Shown one piece after another: positions 22,500-32,297 of a stretch of 40,000 bases of DNA. The stretch lies in the NCBI GenBank assembly GCA_963575745.1, contig CAUYUJ010019949.1:521964-561963 (forward strand). The letters are read 5' to 3'. The DNA is from Prorocentrum cordatum. Lineage: Eukaryota > Sar > Dinophyceae > Prorocentrales > Prorocentraceae. Position 1 is the first letter of the stretch. Each line of letters starts with the position of its first letter. Both the position numbers and the translations under genes were made by a program. The notes below the pieces were generated by a model. That model worked only from the letters and a program-made list of their open reading frames with translations, was not told where the DNA came from and did no database searches.

Positions 22500-22640
22500 G
22501 AGACGGCCTTCTCAGAAGATGACGGGGCTTCTCAGAAGGCCTCCGGCCTTCTGAGAAGTTTTCTGCGTCTTTGGGAAAGGCTTAGGCAACCTTTCAGAAG
22601 GCCAGGGGACTTCCGAGCCTTCCGAGAAGGCCCCGCCCCT
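22500..22640. repeat. CTTCTCAGAAG inverted and direct repeats with perfect hairpin
   Basis: A perfect 14-bp stem, 22528-22541 paired with 22545-22558 around the loop TCC, starts CTTCTCAGAAGGCC. CTTCTCAGAAG is itself palindromic and another copy sits at about 22508; diverged copies (TTTCAGAAGGCC, CTTCCGAGAAGGCC) follow up to 22633. Confidence 0.85.
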
Positions 22641-23400
22641 GCTCACTTCCCTCCTGGGCTCGCCGCCGAAAGGTGGCTGTCACGCCGAGGGTGTCGCACA
22701 ACCCCGCCGACTGCCGGAGAGCATCTGCAGCCCCCCCCCTCCCTTCATTCTTCAGGAGGGAAAAAACACACAGACACAATTAATCGTCGATTCCCCAGAA
22801 AATATAGGAAAATATGGGAAGTGGGGGGGCAGACAAAACCCAGAAACTATGGGAAGATATGGGGGGAATCGTTCTATGTGTGTGCATTTATTTGTGTGTG
22901 TCCTGGGGGCCCTTCAGTTCTCCCTCCTCCTACGCCCGTTCCTCCCTCGCCTCTCCCCCCCTCCCTGCGAATGCTCCTCCTCCTACGCCCCCCCCCCCTT
23001 CATGCTCCCTCCTCCTACGCCCGTTTCTCCCTCGCCTCTCCCCCCCTCCCTGCGAATGCTCCTCCGTCCTCCTCCCCGCCTCCCTCCCTGCGGGGCCGCG
23101 GGCTGCGCGCGGCGCGCGCCCGCCGCCCGAGCGGCTCCGTCGCTGACTGCGTCCTGCGTCCCTCCTCTCCCTCTCCTCCTGCCCCCCCTCTAAATCATCC
23201 TCCTCCTGCTCCTCCTGCTCCGCCTCCTCCTGTCTGTCTCTGTTCCTGTTTCCTCCTCCTTCTCCTCCTGCCGCACTCCTTCTCATGCTGCGCACATCCA
23301 TGGGAGACAGGCGAAGTTCACAGCAGTGCCATGAAGGAGCAGGTAATGGGGGAAGGGAGGCTCCAGCGGCCATGGGTGGCACAGAAATCATTCACATGCG
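22641..23400. repeat. CT-rich region with 85-bp-offset duplication
   Basis: A block of about 60 bp starting TCCCTCCTCCTACGCCCG occurs at 22921 and 23006 (offset 85). The surroundings are C- and CTC-rich (to about 23275). A GC-rich hairpin-prone stretch lies at 23096-23130. No gene was recognised. Confidence 0.7.
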
Positions 23401-23760
23401 AGCTATATTAGAGGCTGGGGGATGGGACTGAAGTGAAACGTGAGGTTGTCCCGATGGTTGTCTCGATGGTCGTCCCGACGTTCGAATGCCGTCGCCCCGG
23501 ATGTCGTGACATCCGTCAAAGAACCCTTGTTCCCAAAGCCCGTGAGTCGAGCGGGACATCTGTCAAAACTCATGGGTTCCTTTCGCCCGTGAGTTGAAGC
23601 CACGAGTTGTCACATGGATTATGTTCGCCCATAGGCCCCGGGACCCACAGAACAGATGGGTTCTTTCTCGCCAGTGAGCTGAAATCACGCGTTTTCGCAG
23701 TGGTTTCTTTTGCCCGTAGGCCCTGGGACCCAACAAAACACGTCAGAGGCACGAGATGCA
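23401..23760. repeat. Degenerate 83-bp direct repeat
   Basis: GGGTTCCTTTCGCCCGTGAG at 23576 and its diverged partner at 23659, each ending near GCCC(C/T)GGGACCCA, define an offset of 83 bp. Upstream, 23440-23575 holds shorter CCCGAYG and ACATCYGTCAAA repeats. Confidence 0.65.
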
Positions 23761-23821
23761 TTGATATATAGTTATAGAATGTGTGCACATCTACACCTAT
23801 ATAATATATACATATGTGTGT

Positions 23822-23865
<44 letters not shown>

Positions 23866-23900
23866 ACAAAAAGAAAGAAAGAGAGAGAAGCGGCCTCGGG
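23761..23900. repeat. AT-rich spacer and (GA)n microsatellite
   Basis: TATA-rich sequence to about 23815 is followed by a pure GA run (about 23828-23861) and AAAGAAAGAGAGAG. Confidence 0.9.
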
Positions 23901-24109
23901 GGGGGGGAGCAAAGCCAGTGCCTTTGTGTGGCGTGGGGGGGGGCACATGACCGCCGCCCTCCAGGGAGCCAGAAAGCACCACGTGGCTCCCAGTGCGCCG
24001 ACCATCGCTTTCAGACGGCTCACGTGGCCTCCAAGACACCCGCCCCAACAGGCTTGATTCCCCGTGGGTGTTTCAAGAATTCTCGTGTGGTCGCCTGCTC
24101 CGCTGCGCG

Positions 24110-25070
24110 ATGCGCGGAGACGGCACAAGAGGCGCCCAACAGGGCTCCGAGACGCTTCAAGCGGGCGCCAAGACGGCCCGCGAGGGCCCCAGGATGCCCA
24201 ACACATATATTTGACGTTGGTTTTTGAAAGGCTATCGTTATCGTCTTTTCAGCCTTCCAGTGTTCCAAGACGGCCCAAGAGGTCGCTAAGGAAGCACCAA
24301 GACAGCCCAAGAAGCCCGCGACGGCCCGAATATGACCCAAGATAGCGCCAAGAGCGCCCAAAGAGGCCGCCAAGTCGGCCCAAGAGGCTACCACGACGGC
24401 CACAAGACATGGACAAGAGCGGGGATCCAAATTGACATTTCGAGCCGGACCCCAAAATGCCCCCGAGGCGCCCCCAAGAAGTTCCAACAGGCAACCAGGA
24501 GACCCCCAAGAAGGCCCAAGGGGCTTCCCCCAGAAGCCCCCAAGAGCCCTCCAACAGCGCCCCCCGAAGGCATCCAAAGAGAATCCCAGCATGGTTTTGC
24601 TCGGCTATTTGGGGCTCTCGCCCCCCCCCCCAGGCTGCACTGGGTCCTCCTCGTGGCTGCCTTACGCGTCTTCCTAGAGCCTGCCTGGGCGCTTGCAAAA
24701 AAACAGCTGGGGGATTCGCCCTCTTCGCATACCTATGGCGCGAAGTCATGCTGGACTTCGCCTCCATGAGAAGGGTGAGCCACGTCATCTGTCTTGAACT
24801 GTGTGCCGCGCAACATCCTAACGCTTTCCAGTGAAGCACAAGACGGCCTAAGGGATTTCCAAGGCCGCGACCAAGACGGCTTCGACTGACCTTGGCAGAT
24901 CTTCGATGATTCGAATTGCCCCATGTCGTTGACCCCCAGGGTTACCAAGGAACCTCCGAAGGCACTTCCGGGATAGCCCGAGGGGCTCTCGAGACGATCA
25001 CGAGATCTTCAAGACCGCTGAAGACAGCCCGCAGGCCACGAGCCTCCAGAAGCCTCCCAACAGTTACCTT
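24110..25070 (-). repeat. Degenerate CTTGGGGCC repeat, block 3 (reverse orientation)
   Basis: GGCCCAAGA(G/C)G motifs in the orientation opposite to blocks 1 and 2, strongly diverged and interrupted by unique sequence (24200-24260 and 24620-24840). It lies upstream of an HLE-type 3' end (25232-25260), so it may be an old HLE body; no matching 5' end was found. Confidence 0.65.
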
Positions 25071-25231
25071 CGGGCAGATGCTCGGTGCATCTGCTCAGAG
25101 CAGCAGGACCTCCTGGGGGCTGCTTATTCAGCGACGCTGGAAGCGTACATCAGGAAGTACGTTCCCGTATGATGGTCCTTGCGGACTGATGTCCATCCTC
25201 ATTTGATCCTGTGAGTTTGATTTGGGCTGCG

Positions 25232-25260
25232 CTAGAACCTAAGCGTGCGCGTGGTTCTAG
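25232..25260 (+). mobile_element. HLE-3: orphan Helitron-like 3' terminus
   Basis: CTAGAACCTAAGCG, then GCGC, then GTGGTTCTAG: the same end as HLE-1 and HLE-2, with the inner GC stem shortened. It is followed by T and then TATATACATATG, an AT-rich flank like that of HLE-2. Confidence 0.7.
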
Positions 25261-26003
25261 TATATACATATGTACAGACATTTGCATACAGCAATCGAGA
25301 CGAACCATCAACAGTGACGTCTCGATATGGCTCGTGAGTTGACTTGTGTGTCCGGTACAAACCAGAGGTGGTCGTTCCCCCCAAAATGAGCTCCTTGTCA
25401 TCCAGAGGGTGATCGTGCAGGCGACGACCAGGGGCAGCGGCCACGAGGTGTCTGCTGCAGACCGCGCCTCCTAGAGCGGACTGTACTGGACTGGTCTTCT
25501 GCTCCTGATGTTGCTCCCCCCCTCCTCCCCATCTTCCCTCCCGGTGCCCTTCCTCCTGCCTTCTCCCTGTGCCTCCCCTCTGTTCGTCCCCCCCGCCCCT
25601 CAGGGACTGGACTCGGCTGAGCTGGACCAGACTCCCCCTCCCTCCCCCTTCCCCTCGCTCTCTTTCTCCTGGCACTGCCCAGCGCGCTTCAATCGCGCGC
25701 CTGTCGCCGCCGCCATGCGGGTCGGCGCGGAAATTCACGCCCGGGGACGCTAACCCCCTTCGCTGGGCGGTGAGGGAGGGGGAAGACGAGAGGGCTTCCC
25801 CTCCTACTCCTCCCGGACTCGGCCAGGCTCGACTGCACTGGACTGTCGGTTCGACTGGACTGGGTCCTTCGTTTCTTCTTCCTCTTCCTCATGCTCTTCT
25901 TCTCCTTCCGCCCAGGGAGACCCAAAGGTGCCGATACCGCGACTCCTTGGACCCCCTCCTACCTCCCTCTCACCCCCCCCCTTCCTCCCCTCTCACCCCC
26001 ATC
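25261..26003. other. Unassigned, GACTGGACT-rich
   Basis: A 9-bp perfect inverted repeat (25294-25302 with 25318-25326, ATCGAGACG) lies in the first 70 bp. From 25480 the sequence is CT-rich with several GACTGGACT-like words (25480-25500, 25605-25630, 25830-25862). No gene was recognised. Confidence 0.45.
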
Positions 26004-26475
26004 TTCTCCTCCTCCTCCTCCTCCTCCTCCTCCTCCTCCTCCTCCTCTTCCTCCTCCTGCTTCTCCCCCTCCTCCCCCTCCTCCCCCTCCTCCTCCTCCT
26101 CCTCCTCCTCCTCCTCCTCCTCCTCCTCCTCCTCCTCCTCCTCCTCCCGCCCCTCTCTCCCCCCCCAGGGCCTCGGGCTGGGCCGCTTCCTCGCCGGGCG
26201 CGTGAGCGCGGCCGCGGCCAGGGAGGCGCCGCCCCACCCCCTCGCGAGCCTCTCGCGGGAGCCCTGCCGCGGCCCCCAAGGGGGGGCGGGGGCCAGAACT
26301 CGACCCAGAGAACTTCGGGAGGTCTTTTGATGTTGCCCCCCCCCATTGTTTCTCTCGGCGGGGAATAAGCTCGCCTTCCTCCTCCTCCTCCTCCTCCTCC
26401 TCCTCCTCCTCCTCCTCGTCCTCCTCCTCCTCCTCCTCCTCGTCCTCCTCCTCCTCCTCCTCATCCTCCTCCTAT
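26004..26475. repeat. Two CTC triplet tracts
   Basis: CTC runs at about 26007-26146 and 26377-26473, separated by 230 bp of GC-rich sequence. The second ends directly at LINE-B. Confidence 0.9.
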
Positions 26476-26477
26476 TG

Positions 26478-26719
26478 CCAGCTTCTGCCGTGATGATTTT
26501 GACGAGGAAGTGCAGAGGCTCATTGACATGGCTGAGGAGTCATTCGCCGAAGGCATGGACGAGTCATCGTCCAGTTGGGCCAGGTGGGCCCAAGAGGCGT
26601 TCGTCAAGGGAGCTGGCAAGGCACACCGATACTCCAAGATTCGTGAGCTGCAGGACGTAGCCGATGACAGGGGTGAGGCGTGCCAACCGTTCGAGCGTGC
26701 GGATGAGTGCGTAGATGAG
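26478..26719 (+). pseudogene. LINE-B linker before RT
   Basis: Frame 2 reads SFCRDDFDEEVQRLIDMAEE, then SWARWAQEAFVKGAGKAHRY and ends ...ADECVDE at 26719. The W..WA...GAGKAHR pattern is typical of the stretch between endonuclease and RT in LINEs of this kind. It stops exactly at HLE-1 and continues in frame at 28606. It is too short to be functional alone. Confidence 0.7.
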
Positions 26720-26825
26720 TATACATATAACGGCGCACCGGGTCCGGGGGCCCGGGGCCGGGACCCCGACCGCAAATGTGCACCCCGGGGGGCCCGGAGG
26801 TTCGTCGGGGCTTGCCGGAGGCCTC

Positions 26826-28400
26826 CCCAGTCAGACAAGACGGCCCAAGAAGCGCCCAAGACGGCCCAAGAAACTTCCAAGAGGCCTCCAAGAGGGCTCC
26901 GAGATGCTGAAGATGGCCTCCAGACGTCCAAGGACGCCCCCAAGAGGCCCCAAGAAGCCTCCAACATGCGTCCCAAGAGGGCCCCTAGACGCAAAAATTG
27001 GCCCATTCCCTTCGTAAAACGTACATTTTCAACAAAGTTGTCTTTTGGGCTTTCCGACGTTACAGGACGGCCCAAGAGGCGCCCAAGACCGCCCCAAGAC
27101 GGCCCAAGAAGCTTCCCAGAGGGCCCCAGGACAGCCCAAGAGGGCCCCAAGACGGCCCAAGAGGCGCCCAAGATGGCCCAAGAGGGCCCCAAGACGGGCC
27201 CAAGAGGGGGCCCAGAGGGGGACCACGAACCGCAAGCTCGAGCCTTCCGCCCCAAGAGGCCGCCAGGAGGCCCCCAGGAGGCCCCTCAAGAGGCCCCAGG
27301 AGACCCCAGACGTCCAAGGACGCCCCCAAGAGGCCCCAAGAAGCCTCCAACATGCGTCCCAAGAGGGCCCCTAGACGCAAGAATTGGCCCATTCCCTTCG
27401 TAAAACGTACATTTTCAACAAAGTTGTCTTTTGGGCTTTCCGACGTTACAGGACGGCCCAAGAGGCGCCCAAGACCGCCCCAAGACGGCCCAAGAAGCTT
27501 CCCAGAGGGCCCCAGGACAGCCCAAGAGGGCCCCAAGACGGCCCAAGAGGCGCCCAAGATGGCCCAAGAGGGCCCCAAGACGGGCCCAAGAGGGGGCCCA
27601 GAGGGGGACCACGAACCGCAAGCTCGAGCCTTCCGCCCCAAGAGGCCGCCAGGAGGCCCCCAGGAGGCCCCTCAAGAGGCCCCAGGAGACCCCAGACGTC
27701 CAAGGACGCCCCCAAGAGGCCCCAAGAAGCCTCCAACATGCGTCCCAAGAGGGCCCCTAGACGCAAAAATTGGCCCATTCCCTTCGTAAAACGTACATTT
27801 TCAACAAAGTTGTCTTTTGGGTTTTCCGACGTTACAGGACGGCCCAAGAGGCGCCCAAGACCGCCCCAAGACGGCCCAAGAAGCTTCCAAGAGGGCCCCA
27901 GGACAGCCCAAGAGGGCCCCAAGACGGCCCAAGAGGTGCCCAAGATGCCCCAAGAGGGCCCCGAGACGGGCCCAAGAGGCAGCCCAAGAGAGGCCCAAGA
28001 AGCACAAATCGTGCATTCCTATGGGAAAACGTATATTTTTCGCATGTTCGCCTCTTGGGCTTTCACCGCGTCCAAGACGGCCCAAGAGGCGCCCAATACC
28101 GCCCCAAGACGGCCCAAAAAGTTTCCCAGAGGGCCCCAGGACAGCCCAAGAGGGCCCCAAGACGGCCCAAGAGGCGCCCAAGATGGCCCAAGAGGGCCCC
28201 AAGACGGGCCCAAGAGGGGGCCCAGAGGGGGACCACGAACCGCAAGCTCGAGCCTTCCGCCCCAAGAGGCCGCCAGGAGGCCCCAAGGAGGCCCCTCAAG
28301 AGGCCCCAGGAGACCCCCAAGAGGCCCAAAGGAGGCCCCGAGAAGCCCCAAATCGGCCCCCAAAATGCTTCGAACCTGCTTCCAGGAGGCCCCCGACAGG
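26826..28400 (+). repeat. 386-bp tandem array in HLE-1
   Basis: The landmark TTCGTAAAACGTACATTTTC occurs at 27011, 27397 and 27783 (386 bp apart each); a diverged version lies at 28021. Each unit is a fixed spacer of about 60 bp around this landmark plus about 325 bp of GGCCCAAGA-type short repeats. Units are nearly identical. Because 386 is not a multiple of three, the same peptide text (DGPRGAQDGPK-like) appears in successive frames. Confidence 0.95.
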
Positions 28401-28565
28401 TTCAGAGGCTCCCGAGAAGCTACGTCAAACTCCCAGCGAGCGGCCAGACGAGGCCCCCCACAAAATCACAAGAGGGTTCCAATATTTGTATCCTTCAGCG
28501 CTCTCTGGCCTTCTTCCCCCTGCCCCCTTCCCTGCGACTTTCGTTGACTCAAGCTCGCCTCCTAG

Positions 28566-28605
28566 CTAGAACCTAAGCGCGCGCGAAGCGCGCGCGTGGT
28601 TCTAG
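28566..28605 (+). repeat. HLE-1 3'-terminal palindrome
   Basis: CTAGAACC ... GGTTCTAG encloses an 8-bp GC stem (GCGCGCGC) with loop GAA. The 38-bp version in HLE-2 (37310-37347) is identical over its length. Confidence 0.9.
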
Positions 28606-29465
28606 TGACAATCTATTTGGGATCGGCATGGCTGCTCAGAGGTGCCGCTACCTGCTGACGCCCATGAGTGGCCGTTGCTCGAGCCCTTCTCGATCCAGCG
28701 GATTCGTGAGGTTTTGCGAGGCTTCAAGTCGACGGCGCTGGGCCTGGTCAAGCTTCACCCGCGCTCGCTCGACGTGTGCTCCGACGTGGCGCTGGAGACG
28801 CTCTCGCTGCTGTACGCCACCTGTGAGCGCCTCCTCTGCTGGCCGTGTGGCAGGGTGCAGTGTCGGCTGATTAGGCTGAGCAAGCCCTCCTGGAGGCCAC
28901 CGCCTAATTGCGCTTCCGAACACTCTAGTTCGCATCTGGGGCAGACTTCGGCGGTCGATCTCGCAGGATTGGGAAGTTCAGAATCGGCACCCCGCTTTTT
29001 GGGGCAGCGGTCCCGCCAGGAGCTCTTCCGACGCTGGTTTCGCTCATAATGTTGAGGCGGAGTTTGCTGATGCAGTGGGAACGTTTTCTGTGTCAGCCCT
29101 CATTGATATGTACAAGTGCTACGAGTGCGCTATAGTAGCCAAGTTGTTCGAAGAAACCCGTGCCCTCCAGTATCCCTTGCGAATGCTCTAAATGAATTTA
29201 TGGTCCTACCGCCGTCCCAGAGTTGTCGGGGCGTTTTGGGTCTCCGAGCCGTTCCGTGGTCACTAACCAAGGGGTTCTGGCTGGGTGTAGTCACGCCAAA
29301 ACGACGATGCATCTTCTATTGCATCGGTTCGTGGCCAGATGTCGCGAACTTTTCTACCCCATCATTCCACGACCTCTCATGGATGATGCTAGCTTTCAGT
29401 GGATAGGTAGCGATTTGCAGCAGTCAGGGCCTCTCATGGTTGCAGTCCAGTGGTTCTCCCGCTAG
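28606..29465 (+). pseudogene. LINE-B reverse transcriptase, frameshifted
   Basis: Frame 1 begins (TGA) QSIWDRHGCSEVPLPAD and gives IREVLRGFKSTALGLVKLHP and ERLLCWP (RT blocks 0-2). Another frame gives LVRIWGRLRRSISQDWE and NRHPAFWGSGPARSS, then FADAVGTFSVSALIDMYKCYE and YPLRML*MNLWSYRRPRVV. Frame 3 (29223-29465) gives GVLAGCSHAKTTMHLLLH and RPLMDDASFQWIG; the two aspartates of the catalytic motif are at 29382-29387. At least two frameshifts and several stops make it inactive. Confidence 0.8.
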
Positions 29466-29489
29466 GTCTTTCGGTTCGGCCTTATCCTG

Positions 29490-30572
29490 CAGGTGGCCAA
29501 AAGCGGTTTTGTTGCCTCGTCGGCCCGTGCCGCGGCCAAGATAGGCTCGTCGGCCAAAATCATCCGGTTGAAAAGCCATCGGCACATGCGGAATTTGGGC
29601 CACGAGGTGTTTTCTGGTCGTCCGCTGCGCGTACAGGAGCGAAATCGGCTAAAGGGCGCGCAGTCTCGCAGGAGTAAGCTGCTCGCTCTGAAGCGCGGAG
29701 CCCCTGGTAAGGTCGCCGCCCTTTTTGGCGCACGGGAGTAGCCTCGCGGGCGCTCGCGGCGCGGGCGTGTCTGGAGTTACCGACAGCACCCTCATGGCCT
29801 TACGCACGCTCGTTGGTTCTCTCGTCAGAGCCAAGCGCTCAGGCTCTCTCACTGCTTGGCTGATGACTCAGCGGGATCAGTACTTCGATTCAGTTTGTGA
29901 CGCTTGCGTTCCCTTACTTTTCAAGATTGCGCCATGATTTGGGACAGTAGAATCTCTTTGGGAAGGCTCCAGCGAGCTTGGCAGGATATTTCGGCCCGTG
30001 TCCAGGACTCCCAGTCTTGGAAGGTTTGTATAGGGCCCGTCTCAGCCGTTTTGCTGAGCTTGCGTCGCGTAGGCCGGTGCATGCGTTCTGCCCACCTCAT
30101 CGAGAGCGACGAAGGTCATGTGCATAATCTGCTGCGCGAGTGCCCGCGCGATGCGCGCGCTGCCCTCCGCCTTGGAATTGCGCGGTGGCAGGCCGAGCGA
30201 GTTCTTCAGCACGTCCCCGAGGCCACTGGTTCCGAGGAGATTTGGGCGAGGGGGCTGCGTCACGGTGCGTTGAACATCTCGGACCAGAAACGCCAAGGGG
30301 CTGCGAGGTGCGCCCTGGGGCCGGCGATGTGGCATCCCGTCCGCCGCAAGGCGGCCGGCCTCAGCACTTCTTCGGCTCGCCAGTTTTGCGGCAAGGTAGA
30401 TGCTGGAACCTTGGGCCGCCAGCTTTTTGATTGTGAACATGTGCTTGATTGCCCGCGCAACAATGAATTGATTTATCCTGGGGACGTCTTGGAGTTGAGG
30501 GAAGTGCTTCGAGCGAGGGGCGAGACGGGGCTTGGTGAGCCAGATTGGGATACGCTTGAGCTCGCCTATTGA
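29490..30572 (+). pseudogene. LINE-B post-RT region
   Basis: 29490-29741 reads RNLGHEVFSGRPLRVQERNR and SRRSKLLALKRGAPGKVAAL; 29742-29937 reads AGVSGVTDSTLMALRTLVGS and LTAWLMTQRDQYFD; 29940-30572 reads a continuous frame ending LGEPDWDTLELAY. This is the conserved region found between RT and RNase H in this LINE type: basic, helical and with no catalytic motif. Two frame changes (near 29740 and 29935) break it. The last part overlaps the RNase H frame by four bases. Confidence 0.65.
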
Positions 30573-31192
30573 TTCCCCTTGCAGAGATTAAAGTCCCCCC
30601 AGTCCCCTCGGAGCTCCCCGCCCATTCCTGGGGGCTTGCCCTCGGGACTTGGGGTCGGCGCATCTGCGCCGACGGTTCGGGATTGGCGAGCTCCAGTCCA
30701 GAATGCATTCGGCGTGGATTTGCTGCGGTGGAGGTGGGCCTCGGGGGGCCCCCGATCCGCGCGGCGTTCGGGGCTCTCCTTGGGCGGCGCCAGTCGGTGC
30801 CTCGGGCCGAGCGGCGCGCTATCCCCCAAGCCCTTCGGCGGGCCCCCCCAGTCGCCCAGGTAGTGTCAGACCATTCAAGTGCTGCGCGGGAAGGGATGGA
30901 GTGGGCCCCAGCCCTCGCACACGGCCACGCGCTGCATGCGGATATTTGGCGTCGCATTTTTGATTTGTTCCAGGGGGGCCAGGCGCATCCTACCTTCCAG
31001 TGGGTGAAAGCCCACCGCGAGTGGGATGATATCCTGGACCTGCCCCCAGCCGAAGAAATTCAGGAATTCCTCGGTAACCCCTGGGCTGATTTTTTCGCCG
31101 GGCTGGGTTCCGAGCGCAATGCTGAGCCACGGCTGTCGTCGATGCTCAGAAGCAGCATCTCGCCGACATCAGGAAGGATTCTGACTTCCTGA
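30569..31192 (+). pseudogene. LINE-B RNase H domain
   Basis: About 200 codons in frame 2 with the RNase HI layout: RRICADGSGLASS (first Asp, codon 30671-30673), RAERRAI (Glu, 30809-30811), VVSDHSSA (Asp, 30869-30871), WVKAHREWDD (the His loop) and NPWADFFAGLGSE (last Asp, 31088-31090). All four acidic catalytic residues are kept. In the element this would degrade the RNA of RNA-DNA hybrids during reverse transcription. The domain itself has no internal stop, but it is out of frame with the RT region, so it could not be made as part of the polyprotein without a shift. Confidence 0.8.
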
Positions 31193-31215
31193 GTCGGTCC
31201 GCCCAATCGATCGCT

Positions 31216-31750
31216 TTGCTTGCCACGGACCCCTCGACCCCAGTTGCCCAGGCCGTGGGCCGCCCTCGGCCCAGAGCGGTGCTGGTCCAGCATGAACTGT
31301 ATCACTTTCCTGCCAAGTGTGAGTGGAGATGTAAGCAGTGCAACACGTGGGCTCGAACTCGCGATTCTCTGCTGCAGCTGCGATCAGGGAGTCGGCGCGC
31401 GTGCGAGCCCACTGCGGTGCAGGCTCCCCTGGCCGCTGAATTCTTTCAAGCCCACGGGGCTAGCGCGGTGCCTATCAGGTCGGGGGCGGCGCAGGAAGCG
31501 TCGTCGTTTGCGAGCGTGGTCCTGGGGCCCGCTCCTGAGCCTGCACCTCCTCCGCCTGTGGCGTTCAGTCAATGGAGTGAGCTCGGCCACGGCGTTGCGC
31601 GCGAAGGCCGCGCCATCTTCTGTTCTCTACGCAGTGCTCATGTGATTTTGCCCGACGGGCGCGCGCGTGGACTTGGCCTCCGACGCATCAGGCGCAGTGT
31701 CCACGCAAGCGCCCGATCGAGCCAGGCCCTGAAGGTGAAATATGCTTCGC
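31216..31750 (+). pseudogene. LINE-B C-terminal zinc-finger-like tail
   Basis: After the RNase H frame ends, frame 1 gives RAVLVQHELYHFPAKCEWRC, KQCNTWARTRDSLLQL and RRACEP: a Cys/His pattern (H, then C-x3-C-x2-C, then C) like the knuckles that end many LINE proteins and help nucleic-acid binding. The same frame stays open to 32079, but beyond about 31750 it is Ala/Pro-rich and then T- and G-run sequence, so I do not count that part. Confidence 0.5.
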
Positions 31751-32234
31751 GCGGCCTCCATCCCAGGACAGGGCAGCAGCTGGAACCCCTCAGCGCTGCC
31801 CAGCCCTCCATTCCTCTCGCCCCCGCCGCTGCAGCTGGCGCCGCTGTGGCGACCTGCCCTCTGGCCCCCGCTCGTGCTGCCGCCGCCCTCAGGTTGGAGG
31901 AGGCGGCCCTTTGGGGTGGGGAGCTGGGCGGAAACCTGGGGGTGGAGTCGGGATCGGACCGATGCAACTCGTTTTGTTTTCAGCTTTTTTTTTTTTGTTT
32001 CGGGGGGGGGGGGGGGGCACGTCAGGGGCTGCGGCGCGCCGCCCGTGCAAAGCCGCGCCGCGGCCCGACAACGCATTGAGTGGCCCCCCCTCCAATCACA
32101 GCTCGCTTGCCTGAGGCAGGCGCGGTGCTCGACCTGGCTGGTAGCCAGGCTCGCGCACTCCCCCCCTTTCGGCCCGCCCGCTCGTCATCGACTTGTGCGC
32201 GTCGGCCTCGAGCCCTCGAGCCCTCCTCCTACTT
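31751..32234. other. Between LINE-B and the SL-like motif
   Basis: GC-rich, with a run of T (about 31985-31996) and a run of 15 G (about 32002-32016). No gene was recognised; the homopolymers may mark the LINE-B 3' end. Confidence 0.4.
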
Positions 32235-32257
32235 GCCGTAGCCAGCGTTGGTTCAAG
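32235..32257 (+). other. Candidate degraded spliced-leader relic
   Basis: GCCGTAGCCA, then GCGTTGG in place of TTTTGG, then TTCAAG in place of CTCAAG: close to the dinoflagellate SL with one inserted base and a few substitutions. It lies 41 bp before an ATG that opens the following frame, the place expected for an SL relic in a retroposed gene. The match could be chance. Confidence 0.4.
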
Positions 32258-32297
32258 GCACGGCCGCCCCTGTTGTCCCTCTGGGTTGGGCGCGCAG

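Larger units (their letters stand above)
26720..28605 (+). mobile_element. HLE-1: Helitron-like non-autonomous element in LINE-B
   Basis: 1886 bp, starting TATACATATAACGGCGCACC and ending in a GC hairpin plus GTGGTTCTAG. If it is removed, LINE-B reads GTA GAT GAG | TGA CAA TCT ATT TGG with the frame unbroken; the TGA fits a mutated TGG (DEW-QSIWDRHG). There is thus no target duplication, as in Helitrons. The 3' end also fits: a hairpin about 10 nt before a CTRR terminus (CTAG), followed by T. It does not have the classical 5' TC. It contains the 386-bp tandem array and no recognisable Rep/helicase gene. HLE-2 shares both ends. Confidence 0.75.
26478..31700 (+). mobile_element. LINE-B: 5'-truncated non-LTR retrotransposon split by HLE-1
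   Basis: Parts on the + strand: pre-RT linker (26478-26719), insertion HLE-1 (26720-28605), RT (28606 to about 29940), thumb/C-terminal region (to 30572), RNase H (30569-31192) and zinc-finger-like tail (31216 to about 31700). The endonuclease and ORF1 are missing, as usual for a 5'-truncated copy. It belongs to a different LINE group from LINE-A: the catalytic motif is LMDD and it has RNase H. The 3' boundary is uncertain; runs of T and G at 31986-32017 may mark it. Confidence 0.8.

Noticed and set aside
27384-28547. 387-codon Pro/Gln/Gly-rich frame (and similar frames in 26.5-37.4 kb)
   Set aside because: The 386-bp unit shifts frame each repeat, and open frames exist in several phases and on both strands; this is repeat DNA.
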